Shown: positions 1 to 5,792, counted from the stretch's first letter. The stretch: 6,266 nt of DNA from an uncultured Oscillospiraceae bacterium (GCA_934589325.1 CAKTNU010000114.1:1-6266); one strand, 5' to 3'. The notes: generated by a model from the sequence alone, not told the origin. A program made the numbers and translations.

Positions 1-62
1 GCACCGGGGAAGAGAAAGTGCCGGGGCGGAAAAGAAAGGGCAAGGTTTAGGTCTAGCCCAAA
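1..62. other. Left-edge intergenic stretch without a recognised gene
   Basis: No coding region with plausible start, ribosome binding site and protein composition is visible here. It is purine-rich on the plus strand and carries CCGGGG twice (4-9 and 21-26). GCAAGGTTT at 40-48 has an exact inverted copy, AAACCTTGC, at 137-145 inside the neighbouring repeat element, so the element or an older version of it may extend into this stretch. Confidence 0.5.
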
Positions 63-63
63 G

Positions 64-116
64 GCTTCCCCTTCAGGGGAAGCTGTCAGCCGCCGGCTGA
101 CTGATGGGGCGCCGGG
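64..116 (+). repeat. Left inverted end with two hairpins
   Basis: An outer hairpin pairs GCTTCCCC (64-71) with GGGGAAGC (76-83) around a TTCA loop. An inner hairpin pairs GTCAGCC (85-91) with GGCTGAC (95-101) around GCC. The block ends with GATGGGGCGCCGGG (103-116), the part most similar to the right end. Confidence 0.65.
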
Positions 117-204
117 CTTATGCAACTGCCAAGGCCAAACCTTGCAGGCAGCAGGACGCGAGGTGTTGGGTCTGGTATAAGCACAGACAATGGAACGTTT
201 CCAA

Positions 205-254
205 CCCCGGCGCCCCCATCGGCGCTCCGCGCCACTTCCCCCTAAAGGGGGAAG
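205..254 (-). repeat. Right inverted end with two hairpins
   Basis: An outer hairpin pairs CTTCCCCC (235-242) with GGGGGAAG (247-254). An inner hairpin pairs GGCGC (221-225) with GCGCC (229-233). The inward block CCCCGGCGCCCCCATC (205-220) is the reverse complement of the left GATGGGGCGCCGGG block except for one extra base. The inner stem differs in sequence from the left one but is still self-complementary. Confidence 0.65.
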
Positions 255-278
255 CGGGGGGCAGTGCTATTGATCTGC

Positions 279-324
279 AAAAAAATAACCCTGCGCTTTA
301 AACCGTTGTGGCAAAAGCGCAGGG
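279..324 (-). terminator. Intrinsic terminator of the glycosyltransferase gene
   Basis: An 11-bp perfect stem pairs CCCTGCGCTTT (289-299) with AAAGCGCAGGG (314-324) around a 14-base loop. On the minus strand the stem is followed by TTATTTTTTT (279-288), a typical U tract. It begins 15 bases past the stop codon of the minus-strand glycosyltransferase gene, so it fits as that gene's Rho-independent terminator. Confidence 0.88.
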
Positions 325-338
325 GCGATGTTTAATGT

Positions 339-1571
339 TTATTTGCTGCCGACTATCTGACGCACGGTGCAGGCGCGGCGGTGGGAAATGGGCTTCCAGC
401 CGGGGGAGACGAACAGGGACACAACGACTATCGGCAGGTACGTCAGCATGAACAGGGGGAAGGTGAACATGTACAGCACCTTCTTTGCGGTTGGGCAGTG
501 TATCTGCCGCCATTCGCTTACCGTGGTCACGGCACCGAGGGCGAACAGGGTCAGATACAGGTTAGCCAGAAGCTGCGCGGCGGACAGAAGCAGTACCGAC
601 AGGTCGCCGCCCGCGGCAAAGGTGTTCACCATCGCGGCGGTGTTGAGCACAATGCTCGCGCAGCTCAGGACAGCGGCCGGCATGATGTTCATAGCCATGT
701 CATAGCAGGAGAAGCTGCCGCGGAATATTCCGGCGAAAAGCTGCAGACCGTATTTGCCGAACACCTGCAGATAGCCGCGAGACCAGCGCAGCCGCTGCCG
801 CCACGACTGGCGGAAGCTAGTCGGCTGCTCATCGTACAGCACGGCGTCCGGGCAATAGCCGATCTTCTCGCCGCGCACGACATTATCTATGGTGAACTCG
901 ATGTCCTCGGTCAGCAGGAAGAAGTGCCATGAGCCGATGCGCTCGAGTATTTCCCGCGTGAAGGCGAAGCCGGTGCCGGATACGGCGCAGCTGCTGCCGA
1001 CTGCGGAGCGCGCCCCGTTGAGGTAGCGCGATTCGCGCAGAAACCACAGTGCATAGCCTGCGGATATCCAGTTGTCGCCGTAATTTTTGGAGTTGCGGTA
1101 GCTGGTGGCGATATTGCAGCCGTCGGAAAGGGTCTGATCCATGCGGCGTATGTAATCCGGCGAGATGACATTGTCAGCGTCGAGGACGAGAAAAGCATCA
1201 TAACCGGATGTGTCGATGTGGCTGAGCAGGAAGTCCAGCGCGTAGCCCTTGCCGACATGGGTAGTGTCGAAGCGCTCGAACACGTGCGCGCCGTGACAGC
1301 GGGCGGTCTTGGCGGTGCCGTCGGTGCAGTTGTCGGCGGCAACGTAGATATCGACCTGCCCGGCGTAGTCCTGAGCGTTGATGCTGTCGATAAGCTCGGA
1401 GATGACGGCCTCCTCATTGCGTGCCGCGATTAGCACGGCGAAGCGGTGCAGCTTCGGCTCACGGTGCATGGTACGCCGTCCGCGCCAGCTTATGGGGATA
1501 TATATGAACTGGTAGGCATAGCACAGGAAGAATATGCAGGCTATGATGAAATTTATCTGTTTGATAGACAT
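339..1571 (-). CDS. Membrane-bound family 2 glycosyltransferase
   Basis: Predicted to transfer a sugar from a nucleotide-sugar donor at the inner face of the membrane. Numbered from an ATG at 1577, residues 7-30 form an N-terminal membrane anchor. The GT-A catalytic domain shows ADNCTDGT (81-88), the metal-binding DADN (133-136), TED (223-225, D225 the likely base) and QRLRW (261-265), the QxxRW signature of processive or BcsA/PgaC-like GT2 enzymes. Three further hydrophobic segments follow (about 297-319, 327-352, 367-391). The set is complete and near normal length. The ATG at 1571 is preferred because AAGGAGG (1580-1586) lies 8 bases upstream of it but only 2 bases from the ATG at 1577; that choice gives 410 residues. 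It resembles exopolysaccharide-type enzymes (EpsO/PgaC-like), but there are no polysaccharide genes beside it, so donor, acceptor and product are unknown. It has its own terminator and appears monocistronic. Confidence 0.9.
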   Translation of the reverse strand: MSIKQINFIIACIFFLCYAYQFIYIPISWRGRRTMHREPKLHRFAVLIAARNEEAVISELIDSINAQDYAGQVDIYVAADNCTDGTAKTARCHGAHVFERFDTTHVGKGYALDFLLSHIDTSGYDAFLVLDADNVISPDYIRRMDQTLSDGCNIATSYRNSKNYGDNWISAGYALWFLRESRYLNGARSAVGSSCAVSGTGFAFTREILERIGSWHFFLLTEDIEFTIDNVVRGEKIGYCPDAVLYDEQPTSFRQSWRQRLRWSRGYLQVFGKYGLQLFAGIFRGSFSCYDMAMNIMPAAVLSCASIVLNTAAMVNTFAAGGDLSVLLLSAAQLLANLYLTLFALGAVTTVSEWRQIHCPTAKKVLYMFTFPLFMLTYLPIVVVSLFVSPGWKPISHRRACTVRQIVGSK

Positions 1572-1579
1572 ATCCATGC

Positions 1580-1586
1580 CCTCCTT
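1580..1586 (-). promoter_or_regulatory. Strong ribosome binding site that decides the glycosyltransferase start
   Basis: The minus strand reads AAGGAGG here, nearly a full anti-16S match. The spacing is 8 bases to the ATG at 1571 and only 2 bases to the ATG at 1577, so the downstream ATG is the better start. Confidence 0.7.
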
Positions 1587-1606
1587 GTCTTGGCTCTGTT
1601 GTGAAA

Positions 1607-1636
1607 AATATAGCCCGCATCCGCCTTAAGGAACAA
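1607..1636 (-). promoter_or_regulatory. Candidate sigma-70-type promoter for the glycosyltransferase
   Basis: On the minus strand TTGTTC (1631-1636) and TATATT (1607-1612) are separated by 18 bases. The -10 is good and the -35 matches only at TTG, suggesting a weak or activator-dependent promoter. Transcription would begin near 1600, leaving a leader of about 29 bases that includes the ribosome binding site. The palindrome CCTTAAGG (1624-1631) overlaps the -35 edge. Confidence 0.4.
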
Positions 1637-1658
1637 GCGGCGGGTTGTTTAATGTTTG

Positions 1659-1684
1659 ATTAAGAGCTATTAAGACTTATTAAG
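1659..1684 (-). promoter_or_regulatory. Three phased ATTAAG direct repeats, possible regulator site
   Basis: ATTAAG occurs at 1659-1664, 1669-1674 and 1679-1684, exactly 10 bases apart; on the minus strand this reads CTTAAT-N4-CTTAAT-N4-CTTAAT. A degenerate fourth unit, TTTTAG, follows at 1689-1694 in the same phase. The array lies about 23 bases upstream of the candidate -35 of the glycosyltransferase promoter. Direct hexamers one helical turn apart are typical of sites bound by dimers of OmpR/PhoB-family response regulators (the PmrA box is a similar YTTAAK repeat). No such regulator is encoded in the window, so the assignment is inference. Confidence 0.4.
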
Positions 1685-1730
1685 ACAATTTTAGATGATA
1701 TGTCCTGAACATGCCATAGATTTGTCTTAC

Positions 1731-1771
1731 AAAAACCCGGCCTGTCTTACATTTTTGTAAGACAGGCCGGG
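1731..1771 (-). terminator. Intrinsic terminator of the AraC-family gene
   Basis: A perfect 15-bp stem pairs CCCGGCCTGTCTTAC (1736-1750) with GTAAGACAGGCCGGG (1757-1771) around ATTTTT; one more A-T pair can close the loop to four bases. On the minus strand it is followed by TTTTT (1731-1735). It lies 73 bases beyond the stop codon of the minus-strand regulator gene and isolates it from the glycosyltransferase. The U tract is short and is followed by a second copy of GTAAGACA, which permits an alternative pairing described in the findings. Confidence 0.85.
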
Positions 1772-1844
1772 TGAGGCAGAAAAAGAATGTCCTGCGGGGC
1801 TTTTCCCAAAAGTGCGGACTGCATGCGGAGGATTCGGAATCCGG

Positions 1845-2837
1845 TTAATCGCAGCTGGCGGGAAAGTTCTTTTCGCGGCGGTATTCAAGCGGGGTACGCG
1901 AAAATTCCCGGCGGAAGGCGGCGGAGAATTTGCTCTGATTGAGGTAGCCGACGCGGTTTGCGACCTCGATGACGGGCAGACGCGTCTCCTGCAGCAGCTC
2001 CGCGGCGAGTAGCATACGCCGATGGAGCGTATATTGCGATATGCTCTGGCCGAAAACACCGAAGAAATAGTTCTTTACGCTGCTCTCGCTGACGGAGAAC
2101 AGCTCCGCAAACTCCCTGACCGCATGTGTCTTTGACAGGTCGGCGGTGATGATGCGTTCGGCCTGCTTAGCGATCTCCACCTGTGTTTTTGTATAGAACA
2201 CCTGCGGCTCCTGCTTGGCCGCGCCGTCCTGCAGCAGCATAGCCAGAAAATCGACGACACCGGTCTTGGCACCGACGCTGCTGAGGTCGGCTTCCGGAGC
2301 GGAAAGCCTGCCGAGCAGCGGCTCGGGAAGCTGCATCTTCGCGATAAAAGTCTCACCGTCAGGGCAGTATTTTTCACGCAGGCGCGGAATATCGACACCA
2401 AAACCGTCGCGCAGCAGCGGCAGTCCCGCTGACGCGACATCAGGGTCAATGAACAGCTCTATACCCTCGTATGCCCGGCCGGGGTAGATGTACTCGTTCT
2501 GCGCAAAACGCTCGGTCAGGGAGACGTGACCGGCGGTGAGGAACACGTGGCGGTTGTCGTTCAGCAGCAGCTCGCAGCGGCCGCGGACGCAGTAATTGAT
2601 GATAAGCGGCCCCTTGGTGTCGGGCATGCAGCGCTCCGGCTGAGGGGCCGGCCACGACGCGGCGGTGACGGATATCTGCGCCAGCGTCACGCCCGGGAAG
2701 ATCGGTATAAAGCGCATGCGCCCGTCTCCGTCGCTGCCGGAGAGCAGAAGCTCGGTGTATCCCGCGGCGGAGTTCACCGTTACCCCGGGGAGACTGCGGC
2801 ATCTATCTACTATTTCGGATGTGTCCATATAAGGCAT
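1845..2837 (-). CDS. AraC-family transcriptional regulator
   Basis: A 330-residue DNA-binding protein with an N-terminal ligand-sensing part (roughly 1-205) and a C-terminal AraC/XylS domain (about 220-322) with two helix-turn-helix units: one at about 239-262 (HAVREFAELFSVSESSVKNYFF) and one at about 288-312, containing VIEVANRVGYLNQSKFSAAFRREFSRTP, the canonical family signature. The N-terminal part is not recognised as a specific sensor fold beyond a cupin-like run of short beta-type segments around 76-110. It is transcribed divergently from the three-gene ECF transporter operon with 155 bases between them, so local control of that operon, possibly with the transported compound as effector, is the natural inference. 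AraC-type regulators of siderophore uptake (YbtA/PchR type) have similar architecture, but no specific link is shown. The start is uncertain: the ATG at 2837 has AGAAAGG only 2 bases upstream, while the ATG at 2828 (residue 4) has 11 bases of spacing. Confidence 0.92.
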   Translation of the reverse strand: MPYMDTSEIVDRCRSLPGVTVNSAAGYTELLLSGSDGDGRMRFIPIFPGVTLAQISVTAASWPAPQPERCMPDTKGPLIINYCVRGRCELLLNDNRHVFLTAGHVSLTERFAQNEYIYPGRAYEGIELFIDPDVASAGLPLLRDGFGVDIPRLREKYCPDGETFIAKMQLPEPLLGRLSAPEADLSSVGAKTGVVDFLAMLLQDGAAKQEPQVFYTKTQVEIAKQAERIITADLSKTHAVREFAELFSVSESSVKNYFFGVFGQSISQYTLHRRMLLAAELLQETRLPVIEVANRVGYLNQSKFSAAFRREFSRTPLEYRREKNFPASCD

Positions 2838-2848
2838 TACCTTTCTAT

Positions 2849-2854
2849 ATTATA
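2849..2854 (-). promoter_or_regulatory. Consensus -10 box directly upstream of the AraC-family gene
   Basis: The minus strand reads TATAAT here within a run of alternating A and T. The best -35 candidate, TTGTGT at 2873-2878 with an 18-base spacer, is poor, which would suit an activated or autoregulated promoter. Initiation would fall near 2842, only about 5 bases before the ATG at 2837 or 14 before the ATG at 2828, so the transcript would have an extremely short leader. Confidence 0.45.
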
Positions 2855-2916
2855 TACTTCACTTAGGGCCGCACACAAAAACGCTGATGTTTCGGAGCAA
2901 AAATGTCACACGGTAG

Positions 2917-2946
2917 TAGACGGCGCCGATGGCGTGCTGTTAAAAT
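2917..2946 (+). promoter_or_regulatory. Candidate promoter of the ECF transporter operon
   Basis: TAGACG (2917-2922) and TAAAAT (2941-2946) are separated by 18 bases, and TG at 2938-2939 forms an extended -10. The imperfect -35 suits a promoter that needs an activator such as the divergent AraC-type protein. Predicted initiation is near 2953, giving a leader of about 40 bases, too short for a known riboswitch. A GGAGG at 2981-2985, 7 bases before the ATG, provides strong translation initiation. Confidence 0.45.
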
Positions 2947-2992
2947 ACACGGCGGTTAAATAAATCTAACTATTAGACGCGGAGGCAAAGTT

Positions 2993-3577
2993 ATGAAAGA
3001 AAAAATTCAGGCGAAAGACCTTATAAATATCGGTCTGTTCACCGTGCTTTATTTTGTGCTGGGCTGCTGCGTGGCGATCCCAATCGGCTTCGTGCCGATC
3101 TTCCTGCCGGTGCTCGGCTCACTCTGGACGCTTATCACAGGCATCCCATTCATGCTGTTTGCCGTCAGAGCGAAGAAGTTCGGCATGGTCACGATAATGG
3201 CCATTCTCTCGGGTCTGCTCATGGGGCTGACCGGTATGGGCTTCTGGGGCATACTCACAGGCGCTGTGTTCGGTCTGCTGGGTGACCTTGTGATGAAGTC
3301 CGGCGAATACAAGAGTGCCAAGAAAACCATACTCGGATACGGCGTGTTCAGCCTTTGGATGGTCGGCACCTATATTCCGATGTACTTCATGGTCGAGCAG
3401 TCCCGCGCCGATTTTGCGGCGGGCTTCGGCGAGGAGTACGCGGACAAGGTCATGTCCGTTATGCCCATGTGGAGCATAGTTCTGGTCGCTGCGGGAATAT
3501 TTGTCTTTGCGCTGCTGGGCGGGCTCATCGGTAAGGCAATCCTGAAGAAGCACTTCGCCAAGGCCGGTATTGCCTGA
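2993..3577 (+). CDS. ECF transporter S component, Trep_Strep (MptE-like) family
   Basis: A 194-residue integral membrane protein, the predicted substrate-binding subunit of an energy-coupling factor importer. Hydrophobic segments lie at about 10-31, 33-58, 64-80, 82-101, 111-134 and 158-183, matching the six-helix S-component plan and its usual length. The Gly-rich LLGGLIGKAILKKHFAKAGIA tail (about 174-194) is characteristic of the Trep_Strep family (Pfam PF09605), named after treponemes and streptococci. Members have no established substrate that I can state. There is no cleavable signal peptide; the protein should insert by its first helix. It is first in the operon, with GGAGG 7 bases upstream of the ATG, and its TGA shares one base with the ATG of the T component. 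A dedicated T component and ATPase beside it make this a group I (self-contained) ECF system. Confidence 0.85.
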   Translation: MKEKIQAKDLINIGLFTVLYFVLGCCVAIPIGFVPIFLPVLGSLWTLITGIPFMLFAVRAKKFGMVTIMAILSGLLMGLTGMGFWGILTGAVFGLLGDLVMKSGEYKSAKKTILGYGVFSLWMVGTYIPMYFMVEQSRADFAAGFGEEYADKVMSVMPMWSIVLVAAGIFVFALLGGLIGKAILKKHFAKAGIA

Positions 3578-4305
3578 TGGAAGGTCTGAAGTGCACCGCA
3601 AAACGGCGCGGTCTGCTTCTCGATCCACGCACCAAGCTGCTGATGCTTGTCACTGTAACGTCGCTGATGCTGTCTACCGGCAACAGCGGCGTTATGAACA
3701 TCGTGAAGCCCGTTCTGAGCGGGCTTCCTTTCGTGCTGCTGCTGACCGAGGGCAGGTGGAAAACGGCACTGAAATACCTGATCATGTATGCGCTGTGCTT
3801 CGCACTTGAGCGTGCGGCGCTGTACTCGCTGTCTGGGCTTGCATCGTTCCTGCTGCTGGCCTTGTGCTCGATAATGACCCGCTTTGCACCGGGAATAATG
3901 ATGGGTGCGTTCCTGATCGCGTCTACCTCCGTCAGCGATTTCATTGCCGCAATGAAGCGGATGCATATATCGGAGAAAATAATAATCCCGATGTCCGTCA
4001 TATTCCGCTTTTTCCCGACAATAGGCGAGGAGAATGCCGCAATATCCGACGCAATGCGTATGCGCGGCATACGCTTCGGCGGCAGGCATCCCGGAAAGAT
4101 GCTTGAGTACAGGCTCATACCGCTTATGATATCTATAGTGAAGATAGGGGACGAGCTGTCGGCCGCTGCGCTGACCCGCGGCCTCGGCGCGCCGGTAAGA
4201 CGGACTGACATATGCAGGATAGGCTTTCACGTGCAGGATGCGGTCATGGCCGTGATATGCGCCGTGTGCTTTGCGCTGACTCTGGGAAGCAGGTGGTTCG
4301 GATGA
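3577..4305 (+). CDS. ecfT: ECF transporter T component (EcfT/CbiQ family)
   Basis: A 242-residue membrane protein that couples ATP hydrolysis to tilting of the S component. The cytoplasmic N terminus holds LDPRTKLLML (15-24), the conserved opening of CbiQ/EcfT proteins. Hydrophobic segments run at about 20-35, 43-57, 64-80, 82-101, 103-122 and 221-237. The two coupling-helix motifs that dock in the ATPase grooves are visible: AMRMRG (159-164) and ALTRG (198-202). The conserved IGDELSAAALTRGLG stretch around the second motif further supports the family. Translation is coupled to the S gene through a TGATG overlap, since the nearest Shine-Dalgarno-like AAGG (3560-3563) is weak and 13 bases away. 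Its TGA overlaps the ATG of the ATPase gene by four bases (ATGA). Confidence 0.9.
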   Translation: MEGLKCTAKRRGLLLDPRTKLLMLVTVTSLMLSTGNSGVMNIVKPVLSGLPFVLLLTEGRWKTALKYLIMYALCFALERAALYSLSGLASFLLLALCSIMTRFAPGIMMGAFLIASTSVSDFIAAMKRMHISEKIIIPMSVIFRFFPTIGEENAAISDAMRMRGIRFGGRHPGKMLEYRLIPLMISIVKIGDELSAAALTRGLGAPVRRTDICRIGFHVQDAVMAVICAVCFALTLGSRWFG

Positions 4306-5759
4306 TAGAGCTAAAGAACGTCACGTTTACATACAAGTCGGCGCTTGGATCCGGAGGGGTAAGTGAGATAGACCTGGTGATACCGGCGGGGCAGGTCGTC
4401 GTCCTCTGCGGCGAGAGCGGCTGCGGCAAGACTACGCTGACACGGCTCATAAACGGGCTGATACCGCACTGCTTCGAGGGTGAGCTGTCAGGCAGCGTCA
4501 CGGTCGGCGGACAGAATGTCTCTGCCCAGCCGCTGTATGACACGGCAGGTCTTGTCGGCAGTGTGTTCCAGAATCCGCGCTCGCAGTTTTTCAATGTGGA
4601 TACAACCAGCGAGATAAGCTTCGGCTGCGAAAATCTCGGTATGCCGCGTGATGAGATATTCAGACGGCTGGAAAGAACGGTGACGGTACTGAAGATAGAA
4701 TCGCTGCTTGACCGCAGTATTTTTGAGCTGTCCGGCGGCGAGAAGCAGAAGATAGCCTGTGCCGGAGCGTTTATGATGGAGCCGCAGGTCTTCGTGCTGG
4801 ACGAGCCGTCATCCAATCTGGACGCCGATTCCATACTTGATCTGCGCGGCACAGTGGCCTATATGAAGTCGTTGGGGAAAACGGTAGTGCTGTCTGAACA
4901 CAGGCTGTACTACCTGCGCGGCGTTGCGGACAGATACATTTATATGAAAGAGGGCCGCATCTGCGGCGATTATACGGCGGACGAGTTCGACCGCATCCCG
5001 GACGCAGAGCGGAAGGCGATGGGGCTGCGCGCAAATTCGCTGGACTCGCTCACGGTCGGAGAAGGCTCCAGCGGTTCCGGCAGGACGGCGAGACTCAAAA
5101 ATTTCCGTTTTGCATACAAAAATGCGGCAGAAACACTGCATATAAGCGGCGCGGACATACCCTACGGCGGTATCGCCGCCGTTATCGGCCACAACGGAGC
5201 CGGCAAGTCGACCTTTTCGCGCTGTTTCTGCGGTTTGGAAAGGCGCTGCGGCACGGTCATTGCAGATGGGACGGAGCTCCGCCCCAAAGATAGGCTGAAT
5301 CGCTGCTACATGGTCATGCAGGATGTCGGACATCAGCTCTTCACCGAGAGCGTGCTCGACGAGGTGCTCATAAGCATGCCCGAGGAGGACGAGGCCGCCG
5401 CGAGGAAGCTACTCGACCGGCTCGACCTGACGGCGCTTGCGGAGAGGCATCCCGCGTCGCTGTCCGGCGGACAGAAGCAGCGGCTCGCAATCGCATCGGC
5501 CATGGCCGCCGAGAGTTCCGTGGTATTCCTCGACGAGCCGACCAGCGGGCTTGATCACCGCCATATGCTGCAGACTGCGGAATTGCTGAAGCAGCTGCGC
5601 GAAAGCGGCAGGACCGTTTATGTTATCACTCATGACCCGGAGCTTATATGTGAATGCTGCACGGATGTTATCCATCTTGAAGTCGGCGCGATCGCCGAAT
5701 GTTATCCGATGGACGGCGCAGGGCTGGAAAAAATACGCGAGTTTTTCAGAATATCATAG
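4302..5759 (+). CDS. Fused double ABC ATPase of the ECF transporter (EcfA-EcfA' type)
   Basis: A 485-residue soluble protein with two ABC ATPase domains in tandem that powers the ECF importer, replacing separate EcfA1 and EcfA2 chains. Domain 1 (about 1-235): Walker A GESGCGKTT (37-45), Q-loop Q90, signature LSGGEKQ (143-149), Walker B VFVLDEP (163-169), D-loop SNLD (171-174), switch histidine H200. Domain 2 (about 262-483): Walker A GHNGAGKST (296-304), Q-loop Q340, signature LSGGQKQ (387-393), Walker B VVFLDEP (407-413), D-loop SGLD (415-418), switch histidine H444. All catalytic residues are present in both halves, so both sites should hydrolyse ATP. The Gly/Ser-rich stretch near 253-260 (GEGSSGSG) looks like an interdomain linker. 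An in-frame ATG at 4212 exists, but the ATG at 4302 is chosen because it gives the standard IELKNVTFTY beginning, forms an ATGA overlap with ecfT and has AGGTGG (4291-4296) 5 bases upstream. Confidence 0.93.
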   Translation: MIELKNVTFTYKSALGSGGVSEIDLVIPAGQVVVLCGESGCGKTTLTRLINGLIPHCFEGELSGSVTVGGQNVSAQPLYDTAGLVGSVFQNPRSQFFNVDTTSEISFGCENLGMPRDEIFRRLERTVTVLKIESLLDRSIFELSGGEKQKIACAGAFMMEPQVFVLDEPSSNLDADSILDLRGTVAYMKSLGKTVVLSEHRLYYLRGVADRYIYMKEGRICGDYTADEFDRIPDAERKAMGLRANSLDSLTVGEGSSGSGRTARLKNFRFAYKNAAETLHISGADIPYGGIAAVIGHNGAGKSTFSRCFCGLERRCGTVIADGTELRPKDRLNRCYMVMQDVGHQLFTESVLDEVLISMPEEDEAAARKLLDRLDLTALAERHPASLSGGQKQRLAIASAMAAESSVVFLDEPTSGLDHRHMLQTAELLKQLRESGRTVYVITHDPELICECCTDVIHLEVGAIAECYPMDGAGLEKIREFFRIS

Positions 5760-5792
5760 TGAGCTCATAGCATATTCCGACACAGCCTCGGG

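Larger units (their letters stand above)
63..255. repeat. MITE-like element with long structured inverted ends
   Basis: The two ends are imperfect inverted copies of each other. Read inward from either end, each begins GCTTCCCC(C), continues through GGGG(G)AAG, then a second short palindrome, then GATGGGG(G)CGCCGGG. The central ~88 bases (117-204) are not repeated. No open reading frame in it looks like a protein gene and no transposase is present, so if mobile it would be non-autonomous. No clear target-site duplication is visible. Palindromic intergenic repeats of this style are known from gut Clostridia, but assignment to a named family needs comparison with the rest of the genome. Alternatives are two independent REP-like units in opposite orientation, or a structured RNA. 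Confidence 0.55.

Noticed and set aside
104..301. Plus-strand reading frame of 65 codons within the repeat element
   Set aside because: It lies across the hairpins of the inverted ends, has no ribosome binding site, and its product has no recognisable family.
381..932. Plus-strand 183-codon frame opposite the glycosyltransferase
   Set aside because: The minus strand encodes a protein with a complete GT2 motif set; this frame is a low-complexity antisense shadow in GC-rich DNA.
1659..1694. CRISPR-like array from the ATTAAG repeats
   Set aside because: The repeats are only six bases with four-base spacing, far too short for CRISPR, and no cas gene is nearby; a regulator-binding site fits better.
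1830..1842. Small palindrome GGATTCGGAATCC just after the regulator stop as a terminator
   Set aside because: The stem is only five or six pairs with no U tract; the strong hairpin at 1736-1771 is the credible terminator.
2838..2992. A riboswitch controlling the ECF operon
   Set aside because: With the candidate promoter at 2917-2946 the leader is only about 40 bases, and no conserved FMN, TPP or cobalamin-type core or terminator/antiterminator pair is seen.
3370..4230. Minus-strand 286-codon frame opposite the S and T components
   Set aside because: Its product is rich in His, Arg and Gln with no recognisable domain, while the plus-strand frames encode clear ECF subunits with coupled starts.
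4212..4301. Upstream in-frame ATG that would add 30 residues to the ATPase
   Set aside because: The extra residues lie wholly inside ecfT, lack ABC homology and have no good ribosome binding site; the ATG at 4302 gives the standard ABC N terminus and an ATGA overlap.
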